The notes beneath the pieces are model-generated. The model was not told where the DNA came from, searched no databases, and saw nothing but the letters and a program-made list of their open reading frames with translations. From assembly GCF_030384665.1 (NCBI RefSeq), contig NC_083680.1:157001-221000 (forward strand): a DNA stretch of 64,000 bases. The letters are read 5' to 3'. Shown here in pieces: positions 62,463-64,000 of this stretch (position 1 is the stretch's first letter; each line of letters starts with the position of its first letter). This DNA comes from Lodderomyces elongisporus (lineage: Eukaryota; Ascomycota; Pichiomycetes; Serinales; Debaryomycetaceae). A program made the position numbers and the translations under genes.

Positions 62463-63077
62463 ATGTTCAAACAATCAATTAAATCTGTATCTTCAAAGCA
62501 AATACGCTTTTCAGCAGCTACAAGGTCCCTTCATTGTACTAGGGTTGTTTTGGCAAAAGGAGACTCTTCCACAATTGATTCGTATAGACTTCCATCGCAA
62601 ACATCAATCAATGAATGGGAGTTCAAATACGATTTCATCCCCAAGACTACTCCAAAGGTGCCACCAGTTACCAAAGAGGCTGTGAAACAAGACATTGCTC
62701 AAGAAAAGGCGAAATCTATTGAACGTGAGATGTTTGCCAAGGAGAGTAACTCATCGATTAAAGTTGAAGCAAATGATGCACGCGTAGTCCACGGGGGTGA
62801 AGCTGTTGATTCAGTGCATGAATTGAATGAGGATAGAGGTAATGCTCAACCAATTGACTCCAGTATTGGCAATCCAAAAGTTAAAGGTTCAAAGCCAAAG
62901 AAGGCTGCAAATCATGACAAGTATGTTCAGTCTTCAATTAATCCAAACATTAACAATGCCGATGTCGTTAACTTGGGTGGTCAGGCTATTGACCACAAGA
63001 CTGAATCGGTGGATAAGCAAACTCCCGTGGTTCACGATATCGAGCACGACAATTTGCACCATCAAGGAAGGAAATGA
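62463..63077 (+). CDS. small predicted mitochondrial protein, unassigned
   Basis: A 204-residue protein. The first 30 residues (MFKQSIKSVSSKQIRFSAATRSLHCTRVV) are basic and Ser/Thr-rich without acidic residues, a clear mitochondrial presequence with a RSLHCTR-type site. A short conserved-looking segment (LPSQTSINEWEFKYDFIPK, about 42-60) follows. The rest is hydrophilic and probably disordered, with repeated His-Gly-Gly/Leu-Gly-Gly-Gln-Ala motifs (VVHGGEAVDS, VVNLGGQAIDH) that suggest an internal duplication. No enzyme signature is seen. I do not recognise a named orthologue. Confidence 0.75.
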   Translation: MFKQSIKSVSSKQIRFSAATRSLHCTRVVLAKGDSSTIDSYRLPSQTSINEWEFKYDFIPKTTPKVPPVTKEAVKQDIAQEKAKSIEREMFAKESNSSIKVEANDARVVHGGEAVDSVHELNEDRGNAQPIDSSIGNPKVKGSKPKKAANHDKYVQSSINPNINNADVVNLGGQAIDHKTESVDKQTPVVHDIEHDNLHHQGRK

Positions 63078-63591
63078 TTTGGATGAATGTTTGACAGTGT
63101 TTAGCTAGCGATGAGAAGAAGGAACAAAGTTAAAAACTTTTGGAAGAAAGGAGAGAGAGAGATTGATAAAAAAGATTGTTTGTGTATGTGTGTATATTTG
63201 CTGGGGGAGGGGAATTAAATCTATTGGGCCTATTTACAAACCCTTTATTCCTACCCCAGCTTTCATTTTTTTACAACATCAAACGATGTACTAGCTGTTA
63301 CTCGTGTCTTCAATTTATCTACACATTATAGACTTTTTGACATTTTATACACTGTTTGTCGATTAATATATATATATTTTGTTTTTTAATTTTTTTTTTT
63401 TATGATTATTATCTTTATAAATTAAAAGTTTTTCTATAAACATGCAGAAGTCCATTTCGTGGACCTGAAAACACACAAACAGATTCAATCTCTGCTTCTG
63501 CTTTTACTGGCTCTTTTCTTTTCTCTTTTCTTTTCAGTTAATTTTTTTTTCTACTTATTTCTTTTGTAGACTATTTCATCTTTATCCAAAC
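63078..63591. other. convergent 3' intergenic region
   Basis: 514 bp between converging stop codons. (TG)n-like and GA-rich sequence near 63150-63200, (TA)n at 63367-63378, T-rich runs at 63390-63402 and 63540-63550, and CTTTTCTTTTC repeats at 63512-63535. No gene is seen. Confidence 0.35.
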
Positions 63592-64000
63592 CTAGTATTG
63601 CCTAGCAGCTTCTTGACAAGCTTTCAACTGCTGCAAGTAGAAACCACAAGTTTGCATGTTTCCATCATTCTCTTCAAGACATCTGGTAAAGTTTCTAGCG
63701 TCAACATCGCAATGTCTAGCTTGTTCTTGGTTTTGGAATGAATTTTGTTGTTGGTAAGCAGCAACATCTTGTTGAGCTGGAGCTGGAGCTGGTGCAGGTT
63801 CCGATCTACCGCCACCAAACATTCCGGTAATACCAGCACCCAAGGTGTGACCAATGGTTGATCCAACAGCTACACCGGCTGCAGTAGAGGCCATCTGGCC
63901 GAACAAACCAGGACCTTGAGACGCAGTTTGTGGTTGAGCTGGGTGTGCTGATGGGTATGAAGGAGGTGCTTGGTGCTGTTGTGGGTATGTAGCAGTGTGA
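63592..64000 (-). CDS. MIX17: twin-CX9C mitochondrial protein Mix17 (CHCHD2/CHCHD10 family), 5' end outside the window
   Basis: At least 136 residues are visible; the frame stays open to the right edge, so the N-terminus is missing. The visible part has a Pro/Gln/Tyr/Ala-rich segment, a glycine-rich hydrophobic helix ([19 protein letters not shown]), an Ala-Pro repeat, a Gln/Asn-rich linker and a C-terminal CHCH domain: Cys-x9-Cys ([11 protein letters not shown]) and Cys-x9-Cys ([11 protein letters not shown]). This order is that of Mix17/Mic17, imported into the intermembrane space by Mia40 and linked to respiration and cristae organisation; animal relatives are CHCHD2 and CHCHD10. The first in-window ATG (63891-63889) is internal to the conserved helix, so the true start lies beyond 64000. 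Confidence 0.93.
   Translation of the reverse strand, partial: HTATYPQQHQAPPSYPSAHPAQPQTASQGPGLFGQMASTAAGVAVGSTIGHTLGAGITGMFGGGRSEPAPAPAPAQQDVAAYQQQNSFQNQEQARHCDVDARNFTRCLEENDGNMQTCGFYLQQLKACQEAARQY

Overview
The window is nuclear DNA of a budding yeast of the CTG clade (Candida/Lodderomyces group). The evidence is dense intron-poor genes with fungal orthologues throughout, AT-rich intergenic DNA, one intron with perfect yeast signals (GTATGT, TACTAAC, TTTTAG), and a CTG codon in the glutathione peroxidase gene at a position that is serine in Saccharomyces Hyr1. CTG should therefore be read as Ser (alternative yeast nuclear code) in every protein here. The long low-complexity amino-acid tracts and multi-kilobase intergenic regions resemble Lodderomyces elongisporus or the C. 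parapsilosis group; that species guess is inference.

Layout. 1-9 kb: a possible gene edge on the minus strand, a small membrane protein, RTT106 (histone chaperone) divergent from a SHU2-like SWIM gene, UBP3 (deubiquitinase) and CIC1 (60S assembly). 9-20 kb: ILV5 (with a Gcn4 site and a repeat array upstream), a Hyr1-type peroxidase, mitochondrial Tyr-tRNA synthetase MSY1, DEAH helicase DHR2, MET22/HAL2, a Rim9/PalI-type membrane protein and an unassigned mitochondrial protein. 20-31 kb: KAR5 (nuclear fusion), a secreted class-3 lipase, XRS2 (whose first exon is split off by a 120-nt intron), an unassigned mitochondrial protein and a LAM-family sterol-transfer protein. 31-50 kb: two tandem paralogous C2H2 zinc-finger genes preceded by gene-free regions of about 5.4 and 9.4 kb, the second ending at the SUN41-like cell-wall gene. 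50-64 kb: a CAN1-type permease, a 4.1-kb divergent intergenic region, TOP1, a CSI2/PRM5-type membrane protein, a small mitochondrial protein and the 5'-truncated twin-CX9C gene MIX17.

The genes are mostly independent housekeeping units, not an operon or island. Loose themes are genome maintenance (RTT106, SHU2, XRS2, TOP1), sulfur/branched-chain amino-acid metabolism, and mitochondrial proteins. The most unusual part is 31-49 kb: a duplicated zinc-finger regulator with an atypical third finger, embedded in about 15 kb of non-coding DNA full of short tandem repeats. This resembles the long complex promoters of morphology and biofilm regulators in Candida, but no function can be assigned from sequence alone. 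I saw no tRNA, rRNA, transposon, CRISPR array, or sign of a virus or toxin.
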